Source: Phlyctochytrium arcticum
Lineage: Eukaryota > Chytridiomycota > Chytridiomycetes > Chytridiales > Chytridiaceae
Reading direction: 5' to 3'
NCBI GenBank assembly: GCA_025602905.1
Contig: JAHLKI010000008.1
Span: forward strand, 806,001-870,000
DNA: 64,000 bases
Positions 47,181-57,341 of the stretch are shown one piece after another. Made by a program: the position numbers and the translations under genes. The notes beneath the pieces are model-generated. The model searched no databases. It saw only the letters and a list, made by a program, of their open reading frames with translations, and had not been told where the DNA came from. The number at the start of each line of letters is the position of its first letter. Position 1 is the stretch's first letter.

Positions 47181-47992
47181 AATGCCTAAACCAAAAAGTT
47201 AGATAAGAAAAGATTCCATTGAATCTCGATTAAAAGGAACAGGGCTTACGATTAAAAGATTCAACATAGGATATCCATCAACACGGAGAATTGCCTGCAA
47301 CTACAAAATGTTGATTTGTATCAAGCAATCGACGGGGATCAGTACGTCTTTGGTCTGACGGGAGACCACCGCACCCAATCCAAAAGAAAGATGCACACAG
47401 TCAAGACCCTTGCGCGCTCCAGAATATATCCTTCCGGGTGTCTGGAAAATGTTCCTCAGTCACACTATCGGACAAATATGTTGGCAGAATTTCTGCGGCA
47501 ACGGGCACCCAAATTGTGGATAATGACAAAATCCGCTTCAGTCCATGCACAACCAAGGTGAACTCTACTCCAGAAACAAGTTGCAAATTGTCAAAAACCC
47601 CTGTACCATGAGGTAGAGCCCGTGCACTTACCGAAAACGTCGACAATGACAACCGTAAGTTTGGTTTCGAGACTTCCCTCAGTACTAGGACAGCCAAATA
47701 GTCCGAAAAGCACAGTAGGACGTCAATGTTCAATGTCTACGGTTGATATTCTCCGCCGTAAAGGTTGATTTAAGGGTCTGTCTCGGCTGTCTTGTTGGGC
47801 AGCTTGGGCAGTTCGATTTAGTTCAATTTACAAGGTGCGCAGGCTAACCCTATATAACCCTAATCGCAATGTGCCAGGCTGCCAGCGCAACATTTGAACA
47901 CAACGCCTGGCTCTCGATCTGAAACCAAACATCAACCTCCAACTGCCGCATACAATCGATACAGCCCTTTGATACTTTGGAAGACTGCGAGG
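47181..47992. promoter_or_regulatory. Divergent promoter between CDK and SEC62, with double telo-box around a TATA
   Basis: At 47844-47863 the sequence is CTAACCCTA-TA-TAACCCTAA: two AACCCTA boxes flanking TATA, about 135 bp before the SEC62 ATG. Short frames in the interval (for example 47733-47401 on the minus strand) have no motif and are not annotated. Confidence 0.4.
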
Positions 47993-48899
47993 ATGACTAC
48001 GGTAAGCTTACTTTATCCCGTGCGAGGCTTGCAAGAATTGGATCTAATTGGAAACTCGCAGCCCGCAAAGAATGTGCCAAAAGATGTGCTGATGGTGGCC
48101 GACTTTCTGCGGCATAACGAATCCAACCTCAAGATTCGGCAGGGGGTTCTGAATGGGCGTCGTGTGGACTACTTCAAAGGTGCGTTTGGCTGGGGGTCGA
48201 CGGATCTTGCCGGGTCCTGGTTGCTGACACGTCTATAGGGAAGCATGCTGTCAACGCCGTCCTGCGAGAACCATATCGCAAAAACCCCAAGCGACCCGCT
48301 GTCACCGATCGAGCAGAGGGAGACGCTCTTCTTGCCAAACTCTTCACCTACGGTTTCTTTGTTCGAGTGGAGAAAACCGACCGCCCAAAGCACGTCTCTC
48401 TTCACCAAATACAAGCATTTGAGCCGGAATCCTACTACGCCTGGGTCTATGAAGGGTCGCAACTGAAAGGGATGTTGATGGGGATGGGAATCTTGCTCAT
48501 CACATTCGCTGGTGTCATGTTCCCTCTCTGGCCGGCAAGTCTACGCCAAGGTGTTTACTATTTATCGCTGGGCTTGCTGGGATTGATGGGTGTTTTCATG
48601 GGCCTGGTTGTTTTCCGCCTGTTGCTCTGGATTGTTTTGAAGGCTGCCACTGGTCGGGATGGATGGCTGTTTCCAAATCTGTTTGCTGATGTTGGAATCA
48701 TTGACAGTTTCAAACCCTCGTGGGGGTAAGTTTGTTCGTATGCGGCCAAATTAAGTACCTTGGCTGATCCAAACTGCTTTTTAGATGGGAGGAAAAACGG
48801 AGTTCCCGCCGCTCTGCAAAGTCTCGGCCTATTCGAACTGAAGGAGATGGTGATGGAAACCAAGAAGGAGCCGGCGATGGGGCAGTCAAGGAGGACTGA
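47993..48899 (+). CDS. SEC62, ER protein translocation subunit
   Basis: A 242-aa ER membrane protein of the Sec62/Sec63 post-translational translocon. Exons: 47993-48001, 48062-48179, 48239-48725, 48785-48899. The first coding exon is only nine bases (Met-Thr-Thr). The cytosolic N-domain has KDVLMVADFLR and GVLNGRRVDYFKGKHAVNAV, the conserved Sec62 core. Two membrane helices follow near residues 145-165 (GMGILLITFAGVMFPLW) and 170-200 (YYLSLGLLGLMGVFMGLVVF). The C-terminal domain contains LFADVGIIDSFKPSWGWEE and ends in a charged tail (KEEDGD-like composition). Length and topology fit the fungal family. The tiny start exon is supported because the downstream frame has no ATG before the conserved PKDVL block. 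Confidence 0.93.
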
Positions 48900-49555
48900 T
48901 TTTCCCCAGCACTATCTTTCCGTTTCTACCCTCAGGCCTACGCCACGCTTTCTTATTCCCATCCCGTCTCTTCCCCATTGTATCTAATGCCTCTTGACGC
49001 TGCCACTCGAAATGTACAATATGAATTTCACAGGTATCATTACGACGTATCTCAAATTCTCACGAAACCCCTCATCTTTGGCTCGAAAAAAATCTATGAC
49101 TTGTTACTTAATTTCCATTATTTGGGGCAGCCATCTTTCATATGGAGAAGCTTCCCAGTTTCATTTGCCGCACATGCTGGTAGCTGATCGATGATGCAAA
49201 CGAGACCCTCGGGTTTGGAACTCAACGCAACAGCAGGGATCCATACTTGTTTACTTGACGCGCTCTCTCAGTAGTAAATATTCGTAAAGGGTTCAATCTC
49301 CCAATGGGACTTGCAGAATCAGTGCAGAGCTGCATTTATAGCTTATGCTGATGGACCACGTCGACGTGCACAATTTACGCTGCAACGACATGAAGCGATA
49401 CTGCCAATCATCGAAAAATGTAATTTACAAAACAAAATACAAAATGGAAAAAGAAAAACTTATTGCATAGATATTATCTGCTGTTCAGAGAGGTTACCCA
49501 TCGCGTGAGGGGATGGTACAGGTGGTAGACGGTATGCTAGAATGGAAGTGAATAA
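48900..49555. other. Convergent 3' regions of SEC62 and CFAP57
   Basis: There are 656 bp between two stop codons facing each other. It is A/T-rich near 49400-49470. I see no coding, RNA or repeat feature. Confidence 0.45.
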
Positions 49556-52500
49556 TCAGTAACCACATCCGTTATAAATAGCGACGGCGTTACCATCTGA
49601 TGGAGGGCGACCAGGCATCTCTGAATAATCTGCAACACTGTCCATATCTCGGCCCTTGGCGTGTCGTAATGCGATTTCAGACGCCTTTTCCCGCGCTCGA
49701 GTACCCTTCAAATCTTTTCTTAGTTGATTGATCTCTTTGATCAGAGCAACGTTTTCGGCCATTATGCGGACATTATCAGCACGATGAATGCTTTGGTCCT
49801 TGGTGACCTTTCTTCGTAGAGACGCGACAGTTCGTTCGAGATATTCTCGCTGACGAGCGTACTCTTGCTGAATATCGGTAGCAGCCGAAGGTCCCGATGG
49901 GGCAATAGCAGAGCTGCTCGAGTTGATGGTTGTGTCAGTGGATAGACAGTACTTTTGGTACAAGTTCTTGATGTGTGTCTGGAAAATTGAGGTTGAATCC
50001 ATCAGTTTCCAAATAAAGTTGATTGATACGTAACCGAATCAAACCTTGAGGAGTTTTGGCTCTTGAATATATTGAACACATTCATTCAAGTCAACCTTGA
50101 AGCGCTTGACAGTTGCTGCGCAGGCCTTGACATGCGCGTGTTCCTTGGCCACCTCCTTCTCGGCGGCTCGCAGCTTGAGCTTTAGGTCTGCAATAGTTAG
50201 CTCTAGGTTGCTGTTGGCTTTATGGTAGTGCTCCAATTCCACATCCATTTCCTGTGTTTGTTCCATTCAGCTTCCCAATCTACTGCGCACATCACTACCT
50301 GGACATACCTTGATTTGATGGGTCATGCCCTGGATATCCTGTTCCCGTGGCTCAATTTGGCGCTTAAGCTCTTTGATCTTGTAGTCCAAAACAAACTTGA
50401 ATTTCTCCAGCTCTTGGTTCTTTTTCTTGAGATCATAGATACGCTTTTCTTTGTCTTGGATAGTCTCATCACGCTCTTGAATCTGGATTTTGATGGTCAG
50501 CACGATTATATGTGCGGCCTGGTCAGCTCATAGTAGGTACCTCCTTCTTCAAGCCAGCAATGTCCTTCTCCAAGCTTTTGATGACACCATGCAATTTCTT
50601 CTCCTCTGCATACATTTTTCCAATTTCCGCGCGATGTGCGTCAATTTCGGAGTTGAGAGTGTTGAATTTCTTGCGCATGATTCCATTCTCTCCCTTGAGC
50701 CGCAGCCCAATCTCACGCTCCTCTTTGAGCTTCTTTTCGTAGCGATGCTTGATCTCAAGAATCTCAGTGTCTGCATCCTGCTCTGTTTCCTTCGATGTTT
50801 CCGTGAACTCGAGATACTGGCTTTGCAACTCTTGCTGAAGCTGCACAGAGCATTTAGTAATATGTTGGCAAACTGTATGTGCGCAGTCGAGTCACTTACC
50901 TGGTCGATATCCGCTTGCTTCTCCTTCACTCGCGCCTCAAAGTGTGCCGTAAGTTCAGCCAGAGCCTTTGCCTTTGCGGCCTGCATGTCCCGCATCTGGC
51001 GCTCCCATTGACCCTGGAGTTCACTCGTGCGCCCTTGCAATTCTTGATATCGCTCATACTCAGCCATGAGCTTTGCATTGTGAACAGTTTCCAGTTCCTT
51101 CAAAAGAAATGTAAATTAGTCTCTGACAGACGTTTTCTGCTAGGGAAAAGCCTACCATGAGTTCCCGTGCGTGTCGCTCGCGCTCTTCGGCCATTTCTTC
51201 CTCGTGTCGGACCTCTTCCTTTTCCTTGTCGGTGCGCAGGACTGTACTCGTGATCTTTAGCGCTTCGATCTCTTGCATGAACTTTTCCGTGACTTCTTTG
51301 ATCTTTTCGTTGAAGTTCATGTCCTTCAGTCGAAGCTGGTATTCATTCTCCATCTTTAACTCTTCGACTCGGGTCTTTAGCTCCGCCATTGTTGAGTTCT
51401 TCTCCTCCAAATCAGATTTCGTCACGAGGATCTGTCATGGCATTTAAGCAGCCGCGGAACTATTCAAAGCAAAGCGTGACGTGAAAGTACCTCATCAGCG
51501 TACACAATTTCACGGTCTCGCTTCAGACCTCGTCCTTCCTTGTCGGAAATCTTGAAAGTGTAAAGAACACCATCTTCGGACGTGGAAAATAGATATTGAT
51601 CGTCATAGCTGACGCGGAGCTTGGTGATGGGTGCGGCATGCGCTTGATGCTCTTGGAAATCGCTTGGCTCACTACCCAGCGGATACTTCATAGATCTGAT
51701 GGTGCCGTTCGCCGTACCTACATGGTAAATTATTGGTAAGCGATAAGTGCCAAGATAAAACACGCGAACGCTCTACTTGCCGACAAACATCATCCGGCCG
51801 GACTGGGACAAAATAACTTGTGTCAGAACCACATCAGATTCTTGCTCTCTGACGATCTGCGAATCAATGATTTCCTATAGGGCAGGGTGTGAGAAAAACT
51901 GCGCATCTGTCCACGCGTTGCGCAGTTGCCGGCCATACATGAAACGTACTTTTAATGTCTTGTCACTGCCAACTGCAAAAATACTTCTTCCATCACTGGT
52001 GGCAATTGCACAAGTATAGCTGCAGCTCTTTAAAATGCTCTCTCCCTCACGCTTGATTCCACTGCCACTTGAACCGGTCAAGTCACGGAGTGCCCAATCG
52101 TAAATAGCACCGTCCATTCCCGCCGAAACAATTCGCGAGTCATCCTGGGTCCAAAACAGCGATCGGACTTTCCCATTGTGTCCCTTCAGATTTCCCAAGT
52201 TTTCAAAATTCCACGTCGAGTATATCTGGATGGTGTTTCCATGAACGGCTGCAAAGTACTGGCCACCATTGGAAAAGCGGCATTCACGACAACCTCGAAT
52301 TGTAAACTCCCGGAACGTACGAATATCGTCAATCAGCAGGTTCATGAGTCGTAGTTTATCACTGAATCCGACCAAAATGTACAGGCCGCTCGGGTGAATG
52401 GCCACGGAAAAGGCCTCCTCGGGAAAGTACTTGACAAGCTCAGATGTTGAGTCCAGGTAATTCCACACGCGTACCGACCGGTCAGTTGAACAAGTCACGA

Positions 52501-53935
52501 TTAGAGGTTTTCGAATACATGTATCGCATCCAGTGATTTGTCCATGATGAAATGGCTGGGAAAATAGTTCAAATCTTGACTCCTCTCCCTATATTGTATT
52601 TGGGACGTGAGAAAATGATACAACGAAACGGTAAGCAGCAAAACGCACCTTCATTTCGGTCCCCGATAGCATGATTGAAAACATCTGATTGGTCTCGGTT
52701 GTACATATCAGATTGTCTTCACTAGGACTAATTGCGACATCTGTCACGCGTGCCGTCTCATCTTGCAATGCCAGTTCTTTGACTTTACGGTAGAATTCCT
52801 TGGTTGCTTGTGGTGCCTGTACTGCCTGGCCTGACTGTTGAGCAACAGCGCTTCCCCCCGACTCATCACTCCGGTCATATATCGCCACGCTTCCGTTGGC
52901 ACCTCCGACAATGAAACCCTTTGAGTAGGAGAGCATTGTGCATACCGCACGAGGGATCTGGCTAGTTCCGTGCAAATTGGGTATCTCTGCCTTCAGTTCC
53001 CCATTGCTCTCAAAGATCATTACTTTGCCTTCATCTGTGCCAATGATGATGCGATCATCGCCCAACCAGCAATGCGAGGTATAATTCTACCACTGACATC
53101 AGACATGTTGGGGTGAATAAAGTCTGGCTTGAGGGAAATTACCTTCAAGTCCGCCTTTTGAATCGCAAAAGCCTTGAGAATTCCTTCCTGGTACCGGAAC
53201 AGCTTGAAGATGCCATTGCCAATCACACAAAGCTGCGTGTTGTCCGTCGGATTGAAGCTAATTTCGCAGACTGCGCTCCCAAACGCCCCTTCTTTCCCCG
53301 AGGATGGGGCACCTGCAGCCGACTGACTTGTAGGACCAGTTGCGGCAAAGGTGGCAGACTTCTCCAACGGTAAATTGGCGGTTTTCACTGAAGCCATGAC
53401 TTTTGCTTTCTCCCATGACCAGTAGTAAAGGGTCCAGTCCGGTGGGCCCGTTTGTGTCAAGATGTATTTCGCATCTGAAGAAAATGCCATGCAGACAAAG
53501 TCCTATGTAAAAGTTCAGATTCGCGGATTTGGCAATCCACTTCATTACGACTAGGAGCTCACTTTGCTCTCCGTATCTTGCGGCAACAGTGTCTTCCTCC
53601 GCCGTAGAGTGTGCAAGTCGTACAATGCACATAAAGGCTTTTCGGATCTTTCGGCAATAGCAATGTATCGCTTGTTGGACGAAACGGCCATCGATGTGAT
53701 TCCCTCGCATTTGTCCGTCACTGGGATAAACCGCTGAATCTTACTTTCCGTGTTATACAAGATCGAGTTGTGTCCAGCTGGATAGATGACGGTCTGCTCG
53801 TCCAGATAGGCTATGCAGTGATTGACATCGCCCTTTAGACCAAAGGCATGGCTGGAACGACAATGTCAGCACTCTCGACCACACAAGATGTAAATCCCCG
53901 TAGACGTACCGATGAGCCACTGCCGCGATCGACAT
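49556..53935 (-). CDS. CFAP57/WDR65 cilia- and flagella-associated protein
   Basis: Axonemal protein of 1216 aa, associated in model ciliates and algae with inner-arm dynein assembly. Exons: 53935-53910, 53851-53563, 53502-53143, 53086-52649, 52588-51950, 51874-51781, 51717-51491, 51431-51156, 51097-50900, 50840-50541, 50482-50309, 50251-50045, 49978-49556. Residues 1-690 are WD40 repeats: [84 protein letters not shown]. Residues about 692-1130 are continuous coiled coil ([20 protein letters not shown] and on). The architecture and length match CFAP57. Intron 6 (51780-51718) is GC-AG. Presence of this gene implies a motile flagellated stage, so a zoosporic fungus. Confidence 0.93.
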
Positions 53936-54626
53936 GGCGAGGAATTCGTAGCCGGATACTGGCGGAGTGCCGACGGGGTCCCAGAAACTCTACACCAGTC
54001 CTTTCTTCAATCGTGTACCGAATATAACTTTACAGCTCTACCCCACATCTATGGTGAATTAGATGTAAGCTTACCTAATGACGTTTTGGACAGGCTGGCA
54101 GCTCATTTTTCAGGGTATCTTAATTTCAGCTTTTCATACCCGGACCCGTCAACAGTTTCTGCCTGCTCACGTTTTTCAGATTGCAAACAGTTTCTGGACG
54201 GAGGGACGGAGGGACACGACGCTCTCAATGTTTAAAATGATGTGGATAACTTTATGAAAGAGTTTGGCAAGATCATAACGGCATATAAATGAGCCTAAAT
54301 TTGAAGTTTTGAAGTGATGGTTTCAAGTGCGATCGTCTCGCAATGAAGGCCCTCATCGTGGATACTCATCTGGGTGCTCGCCATCCGCAAAGTCCAAAGT
54401 CCGCTGCTTACTTGATGTCGTACGTGGCTGGGCCGCCCAGCGGAGCCTCGATGAAACGGTCAAACGGCGCATTGTCATTCTGCAAATATCGTCGTAAAAC
54501 GGGCTTGTAAAACGAGTCTATAGAACGCTCAATATCAACATCGAAGAATTACCCACGGTTGCCGGTCATCTATCGGGAATATCAAGAAAGCAAGGACTTG
54601 ACGACCGAACGTGGGCATAATCTACA
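53936..54626. other. Divergent interval between CFAP57 and AKTIP-like gene
   Basis: This 691-bp interval should hold both promoters. Frames crossing it lack motifs. I see no clear X-box (RFX site, the usual ciliary gene element) near the CFAP57 start. Confidence 0.4.
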
Positions 54627-55486
54627 ATGGAACCCACTGGCGGGCAGTACTCTGCAACTCTGAGACGATACGAAATTGCACTGGAATTGTAGGTCGATTC
54701 TGTCTATGTTTTGAAATGCAGACTGATTGACTACGGGTTCAGTCAACAGCTCAATAAGGGGGGAAACTGTCCGGCAGGGTTTTATGTCAAACCTTCCCCA
54801 GAAAGCATTTTCGGTATGTTTGTTTGTCATCGGATTTGACACTACCACTAATAATCGTTGTAGCTTGGTTTGGGGTCATGTTCATACATCGGGGATATTA
54901 TAAGGAAGGAGTGTTTCAATTCTTGATTCAAATACCTCCAGACTACCCATCCTCACCACCCACAGTGCGATTCCTCAATGACATATACCACCCCCTGATT
55001 CATCAAGATGGCTCCTTCAACCTCACTGCACAATTTCCAAAATGGCGGCCCAGGAAAGATCTCATATGGCATGTGCTGTACTATATGAAAAATGCGTTTC
55101 GAACTGCGGTCATTGACAGCCTAGACGGTATGGATACTCGCTGCAATTATTCAAGATGCAAGAATTTAAATGCTTAATTTCTTTTAGAGAGCGCATGTCG
55201 GAATGTGGAAGCGTATCGGACATTTCTGACTGACCGTCCCTTGTTCACCAAGATGGCTGCGCACTCCGCGCAGGAATCCCTATCGGACGAAGTGCTTTAC
55301 AACGAGAATTCTATAAGCTGTATTACGTTTTCGCCGTTATCTGACGAAGAATTTGAGAAAATCAAGAAGGAGATGTTTGCGTCCGTGGTATGCATCAATC
55401 CTTAGAGAATGGATGAGACGAGGAAGACTAACGCGTCCTTCGAACAGGGCGGCGCTTCTTTAGAAGACATTGACAGCCAGTCTTGA
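54627..55486 (+). CDS. AKTIP/FTS-like ubiquitin-conjugating enzyme variant
   Basis: A 218-aa E2-fold protein without the catalytic cysteine. Exons: 54627-54688, 54722-54813, 54864-55127, 55188-55387, 55448-55486. In animals and filamentous fungi FTS joins Hook and FHIP in the FHF complex, which links dynein to early endosomes. Family features are CPAGFYVKPSPESIFAWFGV, MFIHRGYYKEGVFQFLIQIP, YPSSPPTVRFLNDIYHPLI, then HQDGSFNLTAQFPKWRPRKD and WHVLYYMKNAF. Where active E2s have Cys after the HPN(I/V) block, this protein has Asn in SFNLT. The C-terminal extension (EFEKIKKEMFASV) is typical. The N-terminus is short (about 20 residues before the fold). The first intron (54689-54721) is only 33 bp, the weakest junction in the model. 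Confidence 0.87.
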
Positions 55487-55663
55487 CTTGCCTCCAAAAC
55501 CATTGTCATCAGTACGATTATCCTACATCTGTATGCTCTTTACGACTATCCCCCCTCCTGATTTTGTATATTGCTTGTGATCTTGTAGCTAGTGTATACT
55601 AGGCTATATGTATCATTCTACATATTCTGCAATAACTATCTTAAGTAAATATCCTGGGAGATC

Positions 55664-56959
55664 CTACACGCATATTCCAAACTCTCTTCGCAGCGCTCGA
55701 GTTACGTATTCTGATGGATAGGCGATGGCCTCGGTGTTGGCAGCAGCCTGTTCTGCTGTGCGATCTAGATCGACCAGGCCGCAGAGTATCTCTGCCAGAT
55801 CAGCGTCTTTGTAGGCCCCCGTCCGCATCATTGCGTCGATCAAAAGTTTCCTGACTGACTGCAAAGCTGCTTTGCGGTTCACTTTTGGCAATGGTGGCGA
55901 ATCCCAGGCATTAGGATCGACCACAAAGGTGGGTTTGATGAGATACTGATATGGCTCTTCTGATGCTGTATTGGAGTTTGTCATGTCGATATGCACCACA
56001 CGAGGAGTATATTTTCCTTTGCGCCAGAGTCTGGAAACGTGAACCAGATGGCCCAAGGTAGTGCTATTTTGCATTTGCGTCCATGTTGTTGCGTCGATTG
56101 TACGCCTCCATACGTGAAACCGATTGATACAATGTTCAGCACGCTCCAGGGAGGAAATGGTCGTAAGATCGGAAATGTGGTACCTCCGAAAACGAGGACC
56201 AAAGCGGCACCAGACTGCCGCCCATACATCGGTCAACGTGGAAATGATGCGGTAGGCGATGAATGACCTGACTGTGTCAATCGGGATAGATTTGGTAAGG
56301 CAGACTGATGAAGGCTTTGCAATGCTGTTCTCGTCTTTCAAACGTTCGGCCGGTTCGGGATCGGACTGACCTTTAAGGCTCTCCAGGGTCTTTTGCAGTA
56401 CCGACACTTCTGACAATGCCTTGCCCATTTTTACGGAAAGGACCTGATTGTACTTGAAGTATCTCTGGGGGATAGATGCTATCACATGCAGCATAGCCTC
56501 AACCCCAGACTCAAAGTCTCCGGCATGGTAACCGTGATGGAACATATCTGCGTTGGTATTATCGTCGTCCACTTCCATCGTTTGCTGTTTCTCCCACTCG
56601 CGACGTCGCAAGTGCCTAGCAATAGCCCGAAGTTCTTCGTCAGTATCTGTTTCCTCCTTTACAGCCCGACTCCTTGTGGGTGGTGTAGAGCGAGCATGGT
56701 GCTTTGCTTGCTGCAGCTGGGCCGCGTCCAGCGAGTCATCCCATTCCAGATCATTTTGGCACAGAAGCTCGTATACGCCGTCCGTCACTGGAACATTGGC
56801 ATCTTGAAAAGAGTAAGAGTTTTCCGACTCTTGCAAGTTATTTTTGAGGGATGGTTTCGCTCGAAACGTAACGCGCAACGCGTTGCAGATGAGAAGTACC
56901 GAGGATGGGCTGGAAATGGGCCCAAAGACGTTGGACTTGTAAAATATCTTGATGGTCAT
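55664..56959 (-). CDS. Hypothetical protein, lineage-specific
   Basis: A 431-aa protein in a single open exon, not recognised. The first ATG is at 56959 (MTIKIFYKSNVFGPISSP); a GTG-initiated extension upstream is unlikely. It has a basic/acidic linker (ARSTPPTRSRAVKEETDTDE), a helical middle with a short coiled coil (LSVKMGKALSEVSVLQKTLE), and a C-terminal half rich in Trp and Arg (DVWAAVWCRFGPRFRRYHI, HVWRRTIDATTW). The last 80 residues look like a compact helical domain (AALQSVRKLLIDAMMRTG, then DADLAEILCGLVDLD). No signal peptide or membrane helix is seen. It lies between convergent AKTIP-like and divergent DPP3 genes. Confidence 0.7.
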   Translation of the reverse strand: MTIKIFYKSNVFGPISSPSSVLLICNALRVTFRAKPSLKNNLQESENSYSFQDANVPVTDGVYELLCQNDLEWDDSLDAAQLQQAKHHARSTPPTRSRAVKEETDTDEELRAIARHLRRREWEKQQTMEVDDDNTNADMFHHGYHAGDFESGVEAMLHVIASIPQRYFKYNQVLSVKMGKALSEVSVLQKTLESLKGQSDPEPAERLKDENSIAKPSSVCLTKSIPIDTVRSFIAYRIISTLTDVWAAVWCRFGPRFRRYHISDLTTISSLERAEHCINRFHVWRRTIDATTWTQMQNSTTLGHLVHVSRLWRKGKYTPRVVHIDMTNSNTASEEPYQYLIKPTFVVDPNAWDSPPLPKVNRKAALQSVRKLLIDAMMRTGAYKDADLAEILCGLVDLDRTAEQAAANTEAIAYPSEYVTRALRREFGICV

Positions 56960-57341
56960 TTTGGCCTTGCTCTGTCGTCTAATGTCGAGCCCATGACCGA
57001 TGTCCACCTTCTTTCTAGGGTCCTCATCGCGAAGCTATAACTCTAATCTTTATGCTCAAGCTTGTTGCGAATATTGTCCTCATCAGTTCTTTCCCACCAG
57101 TTCTTTCGCATCGCTATCCAAGCTCGCCAATGGGAAACTCTGTGAACTTTTTGCCAGAGCCCTTGCCTTGTCTTTGATGCTTATGGGCGTGTCTATTTTC
57201 CGACATACGAATAATACGGAATCCACTGGGGTCCGGGGAATCCAAAATATCATAGGTGATCGGGGGGCAGAGGTCACAACGGTTGCACACCAAGGACTTT
57301 CCTAGGCCGCCCGCCGAATCCGAATGGTAAATTAACCTACC
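56960..57341. promoter_or_regulatory. Divergent promoter region, hypothetical gene / DPP3
   Basis: This 382-bp interval lies between the start of the hypothetical minus-strand gene and the DPP3 start. Minus-strand frames through it lack motifs, but a short extra 5' exon of the hypothetical gene cannot be excluded. Confidence 0.35.

Noticed and set aside
47401..47733. 110-codon minus-strand frame in the CDK/SEC62 intergenic region
   Set aside because: The composition is unremarkable and there is no domain. It lies in a region expected to be promoter.
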